From Flavobacteria bacterium BAL38 (GTDB lineage Bacteria; Bacteroidota; Bacteroidia; Flavobacteriales; Flavobacteriaceae): a stretch of DNA of 64,000 nt. The notes beneath the pieces are model-generated. The model searched no databases. It was not told the origin of the DNA and was given only the letters and a program-made list of their open reading frames with translations. The stretch lies in the NCBI GenBank assembly GCA_000169355.1, contig AAXX01000001.1, positions 930,001-994,000 of the forward strand, written 5' to 3'. A program made the position numbers and the translations under genes. Positions 45,144-54,170 of the stretch are shown piece by piece (the first letter of the stretch is position 1; each line of letters opens with the position of its first letter).

Positions 45144-46076
45144 TTGAAAACGTACCATTCGATATTTGATTTTAAAACATCTAAGAAAACCATACTTACT
45201 TTAGGAACTTTCGACGGAGTTCACCTAGGACACAAATCTATTTTAGATAAATTAAAAAAAGGAACCGAAAAAGGTCATTATGAATCTGTTGTTCTTACTT
45301 TTTTTCCTCACCCAAGAATGGTTTTAAATCAAGATTCAAGCATTAAACTTCTTAATACGATTGATGAAAAGACTATTTTATTAGAAAATTTTGGGATAGA
45401 CACTTTAATTATTCATCCATTTGATGCTGCTTTTTCTAATTTAACTGCAGAAGATTTTGTTAAAGATATTTTGGTTGATCAATTAAATATTCAGAAAATC
45501 ATTATTGGTTATGATCATCGTTTTGGCAAAAACAGAACAGCCGATATTAATGATTTAATTGCATTTGGGGAAAAATATGGTTTTGAAGTAGCACAAATTG
45601 GTGCCAAAGAAATTGACGAAATTGCTATTAGTTCTACTAAAATTAGAAAAGCTTTATTAGGAGGCGACATCAAATTAACCAATCAATATCTTGGCTATTC
45701 TTATTTTATTTCTGGAAAAGTTGTTGAAGGAAAAAAAATTGGCAGAACCATTGGCTTCCCAACGGCCAATATAGAACTATCTGAAACATATAAATTACTA
45801 CCTAAGAATGGTGTTTACATTGTTTCTAGCAAAATAAACGACACCCTTTTTTACGGAATGATGAACATAGGAAATAATCCTACTATTGGAGACAATGAAC
45901 AATCTATAGAAGTCCATTTTTTTGAATTAAACCAAGATATATACAACCATAATTTACAAATTTCAATTTTAAAACATATTAGAGAAGAACAAAAATTTAA
46001 CTCTATTGATGAATTAAAATCCCAACTTGAAAACGACAAAGCCTTATCAATAGCTTTTATTAAAACGATAATTTAA
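45144..46076 (+). CDS. ribF: Bifunctional riboflavin kinase / FAD synthetase
   Basis: Makes FMN and FAD from riboflavin. The N-terminal adenylyltransferase domain (about residues 1-180) carries TLGTFDGVHLGHKSIL and SSTKIRKALLGGDI. The C-terminal kinase domain carries GKKIGRTIGFPTANIEL and YGMMNIGNNPTIGDN. The 310-residue length is normal. The start is TTG at 45144 (MKTYHSIFDF). It has its own promoter and a bidirectional terminator downstream. Confidence 0.96.
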   Translation: MKTYHSIFDFKTSKKTILTLGTFDGVHLGHKSILDKLKKGTEKGHYESVVLTFFPHPRMVLNQDSSIKLLNTIDEKTILLENFGIDTLIIHPFDAAFSNLTAEDFVKDILVDQLNIQKIIIGYDHRFGKNRTADINDLIAFGEKYGFEVAQIGAKEIDEIAISSTKIRKALLGGDIKLTNQYLGYSYFISGKVVEGKKIGRTIGFPTANIELSETYKLLPKNGVYIVSSKINDTLFYGMMNIGNNPTIGDNEQSIEVHFFELNQDIYNHNLQISILKHIREEQKFNSIDELKSQLENDKALSIAFIKTII

Positions 46077-46086
46077 AAAAAATTAT

Positions 46087-46121
46087 AAAAAATTCCCGAC
46101 GCAAATCGGGAATTTTTTTTT
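46087..46121. terminator. Bidirectional terminator between ribF and the dipeptidase gene
   Basis: AATTCCCGA (46091-46099) pairs with TCGGGAATT (46106-46114), with T-runs on both strands. Confidence 0.88.
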
Positions 46122-47508
46122 ATTTATTCATCTCTACAAAATACTTGTAAAATAATGGAATGGTTTCAATTCCTTTCAAATAATTGAAAACACCAAAATG
46201 TTCATTTGGCGAGTGAATGGCATCGCTATCTAAACCAAATCCCATCAATATAGTTTTAGACTTTAATTCTTTTTCAAATAAAGCTACAATAGGAATACTT
46301 CCGCCTGAACGAACTGGAATGGCAGGAACTCCAAAAGTTTCAGTATAGGCTTTGTTAGCTGCTCTATATCCTACGCTATCAATTGGCGTAACATACCCTT
46401 GTCCTCCGTGATGAGGCGTTACTTTAACTGTTACTGCAGCTGGGGCAATACTTTCAAAGTGATTTTTAAATAATTCGGTAATTTGTTCCCAATCTTGATT
46501 TGGCACTAAACGCATTGAAATTTTAGCATACGCTTTACTAGCAATTACTGTTTTAGCACCTTCACCCGTATAACCTCCCCAAATTCCGTTTACATCTAAA
46601 GTTGGGCGTATAGAATTACGCTCATTAGTCGTATATCCTTTCTCTCCATAAATATCACCAATAGCTATAGATTGCTTGTACTTTTCTAATGAAAATGGCG
46701 CTTTTGCCATTTCTGCACGTTCTTCTAAAGATAATTCTTCAACATTATCATAAAAACCAGGAATAGTAATATGATTATTTTCATCATGTAGTGATGCAAT
46801 CATTTTGGTTAAAACATTTATTGGATTTGCAACTGCTCCTCCGTATAAACCCGAATGTAAATCTCTATTTGGACCTGTAACTTCAACCTCAACATAACTC
46901 AAACCTCTTAACCCAGTTGTAATTGAAGGTTGTTGGTTAGAAATCATTCCGGTATCCGAAATTAAAATTACATCATTAGCTAATTTCTCTTGATTTCTTT
47001 CTACGAACCAACCTAAGCTTTTTGAACCTACTTCTTCTTCCCCTTCAATCATGAATTTTACATTACAAGGCAAGCAATTGTTTTGAATCATGTATTCAAA
47101 AGCTTTTACATGCATGTACATTTGACCTTTGTCGTCACATGCACCACGTGCAAAAATTGCTCCTTCTGGATGAATTTCTGTTGTTTTAATAACAGGTTCA
47201 AATGGTGGCGACGTCCATAATTCGATTGGATCTGGCGGCTGTACATCGTAATGTCCGTAAACTAAAACCGTTGGCAAGTTCTTATCGATGATTTTTTCAC
47301 CATAAACGATAGGATAACCAGGAGTTTCACAAAGTTCTACGAAATCGCAACCTGCTTTTTCTAAACTTACTTTCACCGCTTCGGCTGTTAGAACTACATC
47401 ATGCGCATAAGCACTATCTGCACTTACCGAAGGAATCTTTAAAAGTTCTATTAATTCATTTAAGAAACGTTCTTTATTTTCTTGAACGTATTGTTTTATA
47501 TTGTCCAT
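46120..47508 (-). CDS. M20 family dipeptidase
   Basis: A 462-residue zinc peptidase of the M20 (CNDP/PepV-like) group that splits dipeptides in the cytosol. Metal and catalytic signs: YGHYDVQPPDP (His ligand and catalytic Asp), GACDDKGQMYMHV, EGEEEVGSKSLG, ISDTGM, and the C-terminal IHSPNEHFGV (His ligand). The dimerisation lid lies between about residues 190 and 330. No signal peptide. A stand-alone gene. It probably takes the peptides that the exported S9 peptidases and T9SS proteases release. Confidence 0.93.
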   Translation of the reverse strand: MDNIKQYVQENKERFLNELIELLKIPSVSADSAYAHDVVLTAEAVKVSLEKAGCDFVELCETPGYPIVYGEKIIDKNLPTVLVYGHYDVQPPDPIELWTSPPFEPVIKTTEIHPEGAIFARGACDDKGQMYMHVKAFEYMIQNNCLPCNVKFMIEGEEEVGSKSLGWFVERNQEKLANDVILISDTGMISNQQPSITTGLRGLSYVEVEVTGPNRDLHSGLYGGAVANPINVLTKMIASLHDENNHITIPGFYDNVEELSLEERAEMAKAPFSLEKYKQSIAIGDIYGEKGYTTNERNSIRPTLDVNGIWGGYTGEGAKTVIASKAYAKISMRLVPNQDWEQITELFKNHFESIAPAAVTVKVTPHHGGQGYVTPIDSVGYRAANKAYTETFGVPAIPVRSGGSIPIVALFEKELKSKTILMGFGLDSDAIHSPNEHFGVFNYLKGIETIPLFYKYFVEMNK

Positions 47509-47562
47509 TGTGTTGATTTGATAAAGTTCAAAAATACAAAATTGATTTGAAATGAAAATAGA

Positions 47563-47597
47563 AAAAGCCCAATCTTTATTTGATTGGGCTTTTAAAA
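47563..47597 (-). terminator. Terminator after the 1495-residue T9SS protein gene
   Basis: AAAAGCCCAATC (47563-47574) pairs with GATTGGGCTTTT (47582-47593). A T-run follows on the minus strand. Confidence 0.85.
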
Positions 47598-47613
47598 AAA
47601 ATGTTCTTTTAGT

Positions 47614-50600
47614 TTAAAAAACTATTTTTTTAGTTACTTTAACTCCGTTTTCAAGTGTTATTTGAACAATTAAAGGCACTGTATTTTTTTGTAAAGAATT
47701 AACTTGGAACGAAGAAGCGCTTATTGCTGTTTCATTAACTAATAACTGTCCTAAAACGTTATGAATTTGCACACTTTGAATTCTTTCATGAGGAGCAGAA
47801 ATAGAAATTACATCTGTTGAAGACACTAAAACAGTAGCATCATTTTCAAAATCTTCGCTTCCTAATGTTTCATTTGTATATCTCAATACAAATCTTGTAT
47901 TATTAACTCCGCTAGTTGCCGTAAAACTATACGGATTGGTTTTTAAATCATGTATAATATCTAATTCTTTATCTTCTATATAAATTTTTTGATTGGCAGT
48001 AAACAAACCATCAACCTCAGCAATAGCAATTGAGAAATTTCCTGAAACACTTGTTTTGAATCCCATTGGAATTTGATCATTTACATCAAACGGAAGTGAT
48101 CTTCCTTGAATTGTCATGATATCATTATCTATTAAAGAATAAAAATTTTGTGCCGATTTATAATCTGTAAAAGCATCAAACATTCTGTCTTTACCTGTAG
48201 TTGCACCTTCAACGTAAGCAACTAAAGTACGAGTTGTTTGACTTGGTGTAACAAAGTCTAACCAAATTCTATGACGTTCTAAATTTCCACCTACTGAATT
48301 GTTTTCTATACTATTAGAATTTCTATAAAATTGACTATTAGAATAGCCTTTATCGCGCATTGAGTTATTAAATAAAGCTGTACTTGTAGTTGCTGCTCCT
48401 GGATTCATAAGAACAAAGAAACCTTGTCCACCTCCAATTACACTTAAAGTTCCTGCTCCACTTGTAGCTCCTGAACCATTAATAGCAATATAATCTGATG
48501 CGGTATAATTAGAAACAAAATTGTCATAAAATGGATCTGCTATTGATGAGCTAGGTAATGTTCCATGTGTCCATAAACGTACAAACCCGTCTAATTCAGT
48601 ATTTGCAGTTAAAAATGAATTGATACTAATTGCCGATGGATAAGGATTTCCTAATAAATTCCAGTTATCATCTGTAACTGCTCTCATTACTCCGTTTGGT
48701 CCTGCTGTACCAGCACCTAAATCGCTTCCTCTTCTTATTGTAGGTGTATAAACACCATTTCTTGGTACTCCAACAAAATTTCTAGACAATATGCCACGCA
48801 TGATATACCCAATTCCAGATTGCATTGCTGTATTAGCTGCAGCCGCCCAGTTTCCTTGACCTCCATTAGGATTAGTAACTACTGGAGACCATGTATAAAT
48901 ATATCCCGATGGCGTATTTACACCATTAACTGGAGAAGACCAATATACATAATCTAAAGCAACACCTGTAGTAGCTCGTCTATATGAAATGTTTCCAGTA
49001 TTAACTCCAGAATCATCTACTTGAACCAAAGAACCATTATTCCAAACATTTAAAACCCCGTTGACTGTTAAGTTATATTGAATTTCTACATAATTGTTTG
49101 CTTGGATATCTAAAGTATAGGTTGGATTTACTAATAAACTACAACATGAGAAATCTCCATCTGTCAAAGTATCATAATCTCCATCAATAATTGCTAACAT
49201 CCCTGAGTTAGGAATACCATTTGACCATACTGTTCCGTCCCAAGTAGTTGTTGCTCCTCCTCCAATTTGCACTGCAGCTGAAGCTATAAAACACGTTGCA
49301 GTATCTTCCATTACCTGACAATAATATTGATAACCAACTAATCCTGTAATATCTGAAATAGATAAAGTATCTGATGTTGCACCAGAAAATATTCCACCAT
49401 TTGTCACCATTGTCCAACCTATATCACCAGGCGCACTATAGTACCATTGATATGTTAAAGGTGCACCACCAACAATAGCCTCTGTCCCAGTAACACTAAC
49501 TGTAGCAGAACTACAACCAGCACCATAAGTTGCTCCTAATGAAGTAGCTGTAGGAGGTACTCTAATTCCTTCATAAGAATTAATTAAGTCATAATTATCA
49601 TTACATGCATTAAAATCGGAAATAGACCAATCTGTTGATACAAATGTAGTTGAAGGTAATGGTGTTGCTGTTGGATTTCTTTTAAAATCGTATCCTGCTG
49701 AACCTAAACCTAAAGCATTAATCCAGTTTGTTCCATTACAAACTCCCCAAGTATCTATAACCACTCCAAGTTTAGCTAAATGAATACAATCGTTATTATT
49801 TACACCACTTGAAACATCGTTTTGATCTGCATAACTTCCATCTCCACCAGGAACAGCACATTCAGTTCCGGCACTTGTAGCCAAAACAAATGTACCTCCA
49901 TTTAATAATATTCCAGTTAATGGGATATCGTCTCCAGTTCCACTTCCATTATTTCTAATCTGGACTTCATAATCAGACATATCAATTGTTGCTCCTGTTG
50001 CATTAAAAATTTGAATGTAACTTAAAGAACCTGTAGATGCATCAGTAACTTCAGAAATAAATAAATCTCCAATTCCAATTGCTGTAGGATCACATGTTGA
50101 ATTATCCTGTTCAATTACAGTAAAAGATGAATAAGATAAATCACATCCGCCAGCATCTTGAATTACAATATTTCCAGTAGTTGCATTAGCAGGTACTGTA
50201 GCCTGAATAAGAGACCCAGAAACAACTGTAAATGCAGCTGAATATATACCAAAATGAACTGAAGTAGCGGTTGCAAAACCACTGCCATTAATTGTAACAA
50301 TTGTTCCTATTGGTCCGGAAGTTGGCGTTATTGAACTCACAGAAGTTGTTGGTGTACATGTTATTGCCTCACCAGTAATATCGAATGTATACGGATTTTC
50401 ATCACTATCGTTATTTGCAATGTTAATTGTCGCATTGCTAACCCCAATTACAGTAGGATTAAATGTTATTTCAAAAGTAGTTGAACCTCCTGCAGCAACT
50501 GTACTTGCAGGAGCAATAGAAACATAAAAGTCTGCTGCATCAACACCTGTAATAGTTACACCTGAAATATCTAAATCATCTGGCCCTGCATTAGTAATTG

Positions 50601-52101
50601 TAAAGGTATGTGAAACATCAACTCCTACTAAAGTTGAACCAAAATCCGTATCATCTGTTGCGCTCGGCGTAGTGTCTCCATCAACAATTGAAACACTATT
50701 TCCTTCAACGTCAATTTCTGGATTTACTGGTGTACCACAATAAACATTTACATTATCTAAGTACCATGGAGATGTTGTAGAAGATGCTTTTCTAAATCTT
50801 ACAAACACAGTTGAAAAAGAAGTATACGCAGATAAATCAACCGTACAAGCTGTTGTTCCTCCAGATGTAGTATTGCCATGATTATACGTTGAAACAACCG
50901 TATATGTTCCTCCTTGTGTAGTGGTTGACACCTCAATTATCATATCTTTTGCAGTGGTATTCGAGGTTCTTCTTAAATCAAATGTCAAACTTGAAGGATT
51001 TGAAATTGCTAATGTCGTTAACTCACCTGTAAAACTTGCAAAATTTGCCTCTCCTGCCGCATAAGTAATATTTGTTGCTGCCCAACTTGATGGAAGCGAT
51101 GTAAATGTCACTTGAGACAAACAAGGTCCAGTCGTTAAAGTAATTACCAAAGTTTCAGTATCAGTTCCATATGCATTAGTTGCCGAAATGGTAACATTAA
51201 AAATTCCTGCTCCTGTTGGTGTACCCGTAATTTGACCAGTTGTTGTATTTATAGATAATCCAGCTGGCAAACCTGTTGCATTATAACTTGTAGGTAAATT
51301 TGTTGCCACGATGTCATAAGTAAATGCCGAACCAACATTTCCTGAAGCGGTAAGTGAACTTGTAATTACTGGTGGCGAAGTATTTAACCACTGTGCAAAC
51401 AAAGTAGTATTTGCAGAGATAGAAAAAGTATTTCCTGCAACATATGCTGTTCCGCTTCCGTCAGATGCAGTATTCCAGCCATTAAACGTATAACCTGTTA
51501 AACCTAAACCACCTATATTACTTAAAACCGTAACCGAATCACCCGAATTATATGCAGTTGCATCTACAGGTACTGAACCTGAATCATTTCCATTACCATC
51601 ATAGGTTACATTATAAGTTGATGCACCAGAAGTATACGTAACCTCAAAAGAATCAACATAAATTCTTGTTCCAGATGATGTTCCTGTACACCAAAACTCA
51701 ACATTATTTGTTGAAGAAAGAGAACTCATAGTATAAACACCTGCACTAATAGTCAAAGATGAACTTGCTCCTCCATCAACTGAAAAAGCAGCAGGACCAG
51801 TTGTTCCAGAAGCAAATACTCTTACTTCGGTAATTGTTACTCCATTTGAAGCATAAACCATTATAGATCCACCTTTTGTTGCGTTTTGATATAGACGCAA
51901 TTGGCCACTATTAATAACAGGATTTGCAGTTCCACTATTTTTAAATGAACCAAAACCAATATTTGCATCTAAAGAAATTCCAGGTGCTGCTTGATTTAAA
52001 CCTGTAACTGCTCCTCCTGATGAAAAATCATAAGAAACAGTCGTTTGCCCCCAACTCATAACAGAGGAAAATAATAAAACAATAAATAATTTTAATTTCA
52101 T
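47614..52101 (-). CDS. Giant modular T9SS-secreted protein with lamin-tail domain
   Basis: 1495 residues from ATG 52101 (signal peptide MKLKLFIVLLFSSVMSWGQ; the longer frame from 52131 adds ten residues). In order: an adhesin-like N-terminal beta domain (about 20-155), a Listeria-Bacteroides (Flg_new/InlB) repeat (about 160-240, GYTFNGWNTASDGSG), a putative Ig (He_PIG) domain (about 245-325, TGLPAGLSINTTTGQITGTP), a further beta domain, a choice-of-anchor D domain (about 465-590), an IPT/TIG domain (about 595-670), a lamin-tail domain (about 685-860, LFISEVTDASTGSLSYIQIF), Ig-like region, a long C-terminal region and a C-terminal T9SS sorting domain ending KKIVF. No catalytic site seen. Adhesin or surface-matrix role is inferred. 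Confidence 0.88.
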   Translation of the reverse strand: MKLKLFIVLLFSSVMSWGQTTVSYDFSSGGAVTGLNQAAPGISLDANIGFGSFKNSGTANPVINSGQLRLYQNATKGGSIMVYASNGVTITEVRVFASGTTGPAAFSVDGGASSSLTISAGVYTMSSLSSTNNVEFWCTGTSSGTRIYVDSFEVTYTSGASTYNVTYDGNGNDSGSVPVDATAYNSGDSVTVLSNIGGLGLTGYTFNGWNTASDGSGTAYVAGNTFSISANTTLFAQWLNTSPPVITSSLTASGNVGSAFTYDIVATNLPTSYNATGLPAGLSINTTTGQITGTPTGAGIFNVTISATNAYGTDTETLVITLTTGPCLSQVTFTSLPSSWAATNITYAAGEANFASFTGELTTLAISNPSSLTFDLRRTSNTTAKDMIIEVSTTTQGGTYTVVSTYNHGNTTSGGTTACTVDLSAYTSFSTVFVRFRKASSTTSPWYLDNVNVYCGTPVNPEIDVEGNSVSIVDGDTTPSATDDTDFGSTLVGVDVSHTFTITNAGPDDLDISGVTITGVDAADFYVSIAPASTVAAGGSTTFEITFNPTVIGVSNATINIANNDSDENPYTFDITGEAITCTPTTSVSSITPTSGPIGTIVTINGSGFATATSVHFGIYSAAFTVVSGSLIQATVPANATTGNIVIQDAGGCDLSYSSFTVIEQDNSTCDPTAIGIGDLFISEVTDASTGSLSYIQIFNATGATIDMSDYEVQIRNNGSGTGDDIPLTGILLNGGTFVLATSAGTECAVPGGDGSYADQNDVSSGVNNNDCIHLAKLGVVIDTWGVCNGTNWINALGLGSAGYDFKRNPTATPLPSTTFVSTDWSISDFNACNDNYDLINSYEGIRVPPTATSLGATYGAGCSSATVSVTGTEAIVGGAPLTYQWYYSAPGDIGWTMVTNGGIFSGATSDTLSISDITGLVGYQYYCQVMEDTATCFIASAAVQIGGGATTTWDGTVWSNGIPNSGMLAIIDGDYDTLTDGDFSCCSLLVNPTYTLDIQANNYVEIQYNLTVNGVLNVWNNGSLVQVDDSGVNTGNISYRRATTGVALDYVYWSSPVNGVNTPSGYIYTWSPVVTNPNGGQGNWAAAANTAMQSGIGYIMRGILSRNFVGVPRNGVYTPTIRRGSDLGAGTAGPNGVMRAVTDDNWNLLGNPYPSAISINSFLTANTELDGFVRLWTHGTLPSSSIADPFYDNFVSNYTASDYIAINGSGATSGAGTLSVIGGGQGFFVLMNPGAATTSTALFNNSMRDKGYSNSQFYRNSNSIENNSVGGNLERHRIWLDFVTPSQTTRTLVAYVEGATTGKDRMFDAFTDYKSAQNFYSLIDNDIMTIQGRSLPFDVNDQIPMGFKTSVSGNFSIAIAEVDGLFTANQKIYIEDKELDIIHDLKTNPYSFTATSGVNNTRFVLRYTNETLGSEDFENDATVLVSSTDVISISAPHERIQSVQIHNVLGQLLVNETAISASSFQVNSLQKNTVPLIVQITLENGVKVTKKIVF

Positions 52102-52221
52102 ATTTTTACAATTAAAATGATATGCTTGCATAATTTTTTTGAGAAATTAGAAAAGCCTACAAAGGTAAAGTATAATTTTTTGATTTTAAAATATTTACTG
52201 CATTATTAAATTGTTAACGAA

Positions 52222-52701
52222 TTGAAAACTAATAAAACGTCTTTTACCTTAAAAGAAATCTACACTAAAATGGAATATTACTGCGCTTATCAGGAGCGTT
52301 GTTATAAAGAAGTGGAAGAGAAATTGTATTCGTTTTCTATTAATCCATCTGAAAAAGATGAAATTCTAACCTATCTTATCGAAAATAATTTCATCAATGA
52401 AGAACGGTTTGCACAAAGTTTTGTTCGAGGCAAGCACAATTATAAATTTTGGGGTAAAAACCGTATTGTAAACGAACTGAAATTTCGAAATGTCTCTTCT
52501 CGAAATATTCAAACTGCACTTAAAGAAATTCCAGAAGCCACTTATTTGCATAATTTTCATGCATTAGCCGAGAAAAATTGGGAAGCTATCGCAGCTCCAA
52601 AAGGTCAAAAAAAGAATAAAAAATTTGTCAATTTCTTACTTCGTAAAGGATATGAAACCGGACTGATTTATGATAAATTGAGAGAATTGGATAATAATTA
52701 A
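52222..52701 (+). CDS. recX: Regulatory protein RecX
   Basis: Modulates RecA filaments. A 159-residue all-helical protein with the RecX repeats: KMEYYCAYQERCYKEVEEKL near the N-terminus, NFINEERFAQSFVRGKHNYKFWGKNRI (in parts: NEERFAQSFVRGK, KFWGKNRI), and LLRKGYETGLIYDKL at the end. The start is TTG at 52222; no ATG precedes the conserved part. No recA in this window. It is followed by repeats and then thiL. Confidence 0.92.
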   Translation: MKTNKTSFTLKEIYTKMEYYCAYQERCYKEVEEKLYSFSINPSEKDEILTYLIENNFINEERFAQSFVRGKHNYKFWGKNRIVNELKFRNVSSRNIQTALKEIPEATYLHNFHALAEKNWEAIAAPKGQKKNKKFVNFLLRKGYETGLIYDKLRELDNN

Positions 52702-52702
52702 T

Positions 52703-52810
52703 GAGCCAATTTGGCAATTTGTCGATTTGGCAATAAAGAAATGAAGCAATTTATCAATGTGCCAATTAAAATAATTGACTCATTCGCATATCGTCAAATT
52801 GACACATTAA
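52703..52810. repeat. Intergenic degenerate repeats between recX and thiL
   Basis: Several near-copies of (A/T)TTTGGCAATTTG-like wording: CAATTTGGCAATTTGTCGAT, ATTTGGCAATAAAG, CAATTTATCAATGTGCCAAT and GTCAAATTGACACATT. Arms are partly complementary. No gene. Similar wording (AATTAGACAAT) lies in the accB-accC gap. Confidence 0.5.
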
Positions 52811-52813
52811 CCC

Positions 52814-52821
52814 TATCTTTG
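52814..52821 (+). promoter_or_regulatory. -7 promoter element of thiL
   Basis: TATCTTTG followed by CA; 14 nt before ATG 52836. Confidence 0.6.
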
Positions 52822-52835
52822 CAAAAAAATAATTC

Positions 52836-53882
52836 ATGTTAGAAAATAAAGACCAATCTAGAACCAGTTTAGCGCAATTAGGAGAATTTGGGCTTATTGA
52901 GCACTTAACAAAGCGTTTTACTATTAATCAAGAATCGACTTTAAAAAGTATTGGAGACGATGCTGCGGTATTGGATTTTGGCTCAAAAAAAGCAGTTATT
53001 TCTACTGATTTATTAGTAGAAGGCGTTCATTTTGATTTGGGTTATATGCCATTAAAACATTTGGGCTATAAAGCTGTAGTTGCTAATATTTCTGATATCT
53101 GCGCCATGAATGCAACCCCTACTCAAATAACAGTTTCTATTGCTGTTTCTAACCGTTTTCCGCTTGAGGCATTAGAAGAATTATTTGATGGAATTTCAAT
53201 GGCATCTAAATATTATAATGTAGATGTTATAGGTGGCGATACTACTTCTTCTCAAAAAGGATTAATTATTAGTATTACTGCCATTGGAGAAGCTAATTTA
53301 GAGGACATAACATATAGAAGTGGCGCCCAAACTACTGATTTATTGGTGGTTTCTGGCGATATTGGTGCGGCTTATATGGGCTTGCAAATATTAGAACGTG
53401 AAAAGCAGGTTTTTCAGGTGAATCCAAACAACCAACCCGATTTAGAACCTTACACCTATTTAATTGAGCGTCAATTAAAGCCTGAAGCTCGTGCTGATAT
53501 AAAAGAATTGTTAGAAAAATTAGAAATAAAACCAACGGCCATGATTGATGTTTCTGACGGATTATCGTCTGAAATTTTGCATTTGTGCAAACAAAGTAAT
53601 GTAGGTTGTAATTTATACGAAGAGAAAATTCCAGTGGATCCACAGTTGATTAATGTTTGCGAAGAATTTAATTTGGATATTACTACTGTTGCTTTAAGTG
53701 GTGGCGAAGATTATGAATTGCTATTTACCGTAAAAATGGAGGATTACGATAAGTTAAAAGGAAATCCTAATTTTACTGTAATTGGTCATATGACACAAGC
53801 TAGTGAGGGTATGCATTTAGTTACAAGAGCCAATACAAAAATTGAATTGAAAGCTCGTGGCTGGAATGCTTTGAGTGAGTAG
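52836..53882 (+). CDS. thiL: Thiamine-phosphate kinase
   Basis: Phosphorylates thiamine phosphate to thiamine diphosphate. A PurM-like ATPase of 348 residues with signature GDDAAVLDFGSKKAVISTDLLVEGVHFD (in parts: IGDDAAVL, STDLLVEGVHF), the NISDICAMNATP segment, GGDTTSSQKG, SGDIGAAYMGLQIL, IDVSDGLSSEILHL and the C-terminal ALSGGEDYELLF. Own promoter. A large structured repeat follows. Confidence 0.95.
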   Translation: MLENKDQSRTSLAQLGEFGLIEHLTKRFTINQESTLKSIGDDAAVLDFGSKKAVISTDLLVEGVHFDLGYMPLKHLGYKAVVANISDICAMNATPTQITVSIAVSNRFPLEALEELFDGISMASKYYNVDVIGGDTTSSQKGLIISITAIGEANLEDITYRSGAQTTDLLVVSGDIGAAYMGLQILEREKQVFQVNPNNQPDLEPYTYLIERQLKPEARADIKELLEKLEIKPTAMIDVSDGLSSEILHLCKQSNVGCNLYEEKIPVDPQLINVCEEFNLDITTVALSGGEDYELLFTVKMEDYDKLKGNPNFTVIGHMTQASEGMHLVTRANTKIELKARGWNALSE

Positions 53883-53917
53883 TTTACAGTAAAAAAATAG
53901 CAACAAATTAACCCAAC

Positions 53918-54069
53918 CGTCAATTCGAGTGATTTTATGAAGGAAAAATGCTAATTTTTGCTTTGTAAAATTGTATCGAGAACTACAATAACGATTTGTT
54001 TTCAGTTGTTCTCGATACATTTTTCATAAAATAGCTAAGGCAATTTTATGACAAACACTCGAAATGACG
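53918..54069. repeat. 152-bp nested inverted-repeat element
   Basis: Outer arms CGTCAATTCGAGTG (53918-53931) and CACTCGAAATGACG (54056-54069) pair with one mismatch. The middle arms are ATTTTATGA (53932-53940) and TCATAAAAT (54024-54032). The inner arms GTATCGAGAAC (53973-53983) and GTTCTCGATAC (54008-54018) pair perfectly. No coding potential. The wording (GTCATTTCGAGTG, TATCGAGAAC) recalls dispersed flavobacterial repeats. It fills most of the 288-bp gap between thiL and glyS. Confidence 0.75.
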
Positions 54070-54100
54070 AAAGTAGAAAACCGAGAGTTCAGAAAATATA

Positions 54101-54138
54101 AAAACCCGAAATTTCAATTGAAATTTCGGGTTTTGTCT
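54101..54138. terminator. Bidirectional terminator, glyS end
   Basis: Perfect 34-bp palindrome: arms 54101-54117 (AAAACCCGAAATTTCAA) and 54118-54134, then TTTG on the plus side and TTTT on the minus side. Confidence 0.9.
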
Positions 54139-54170
54139 TAATTCTTAATACTAAAATCTCAGTACTTAAA

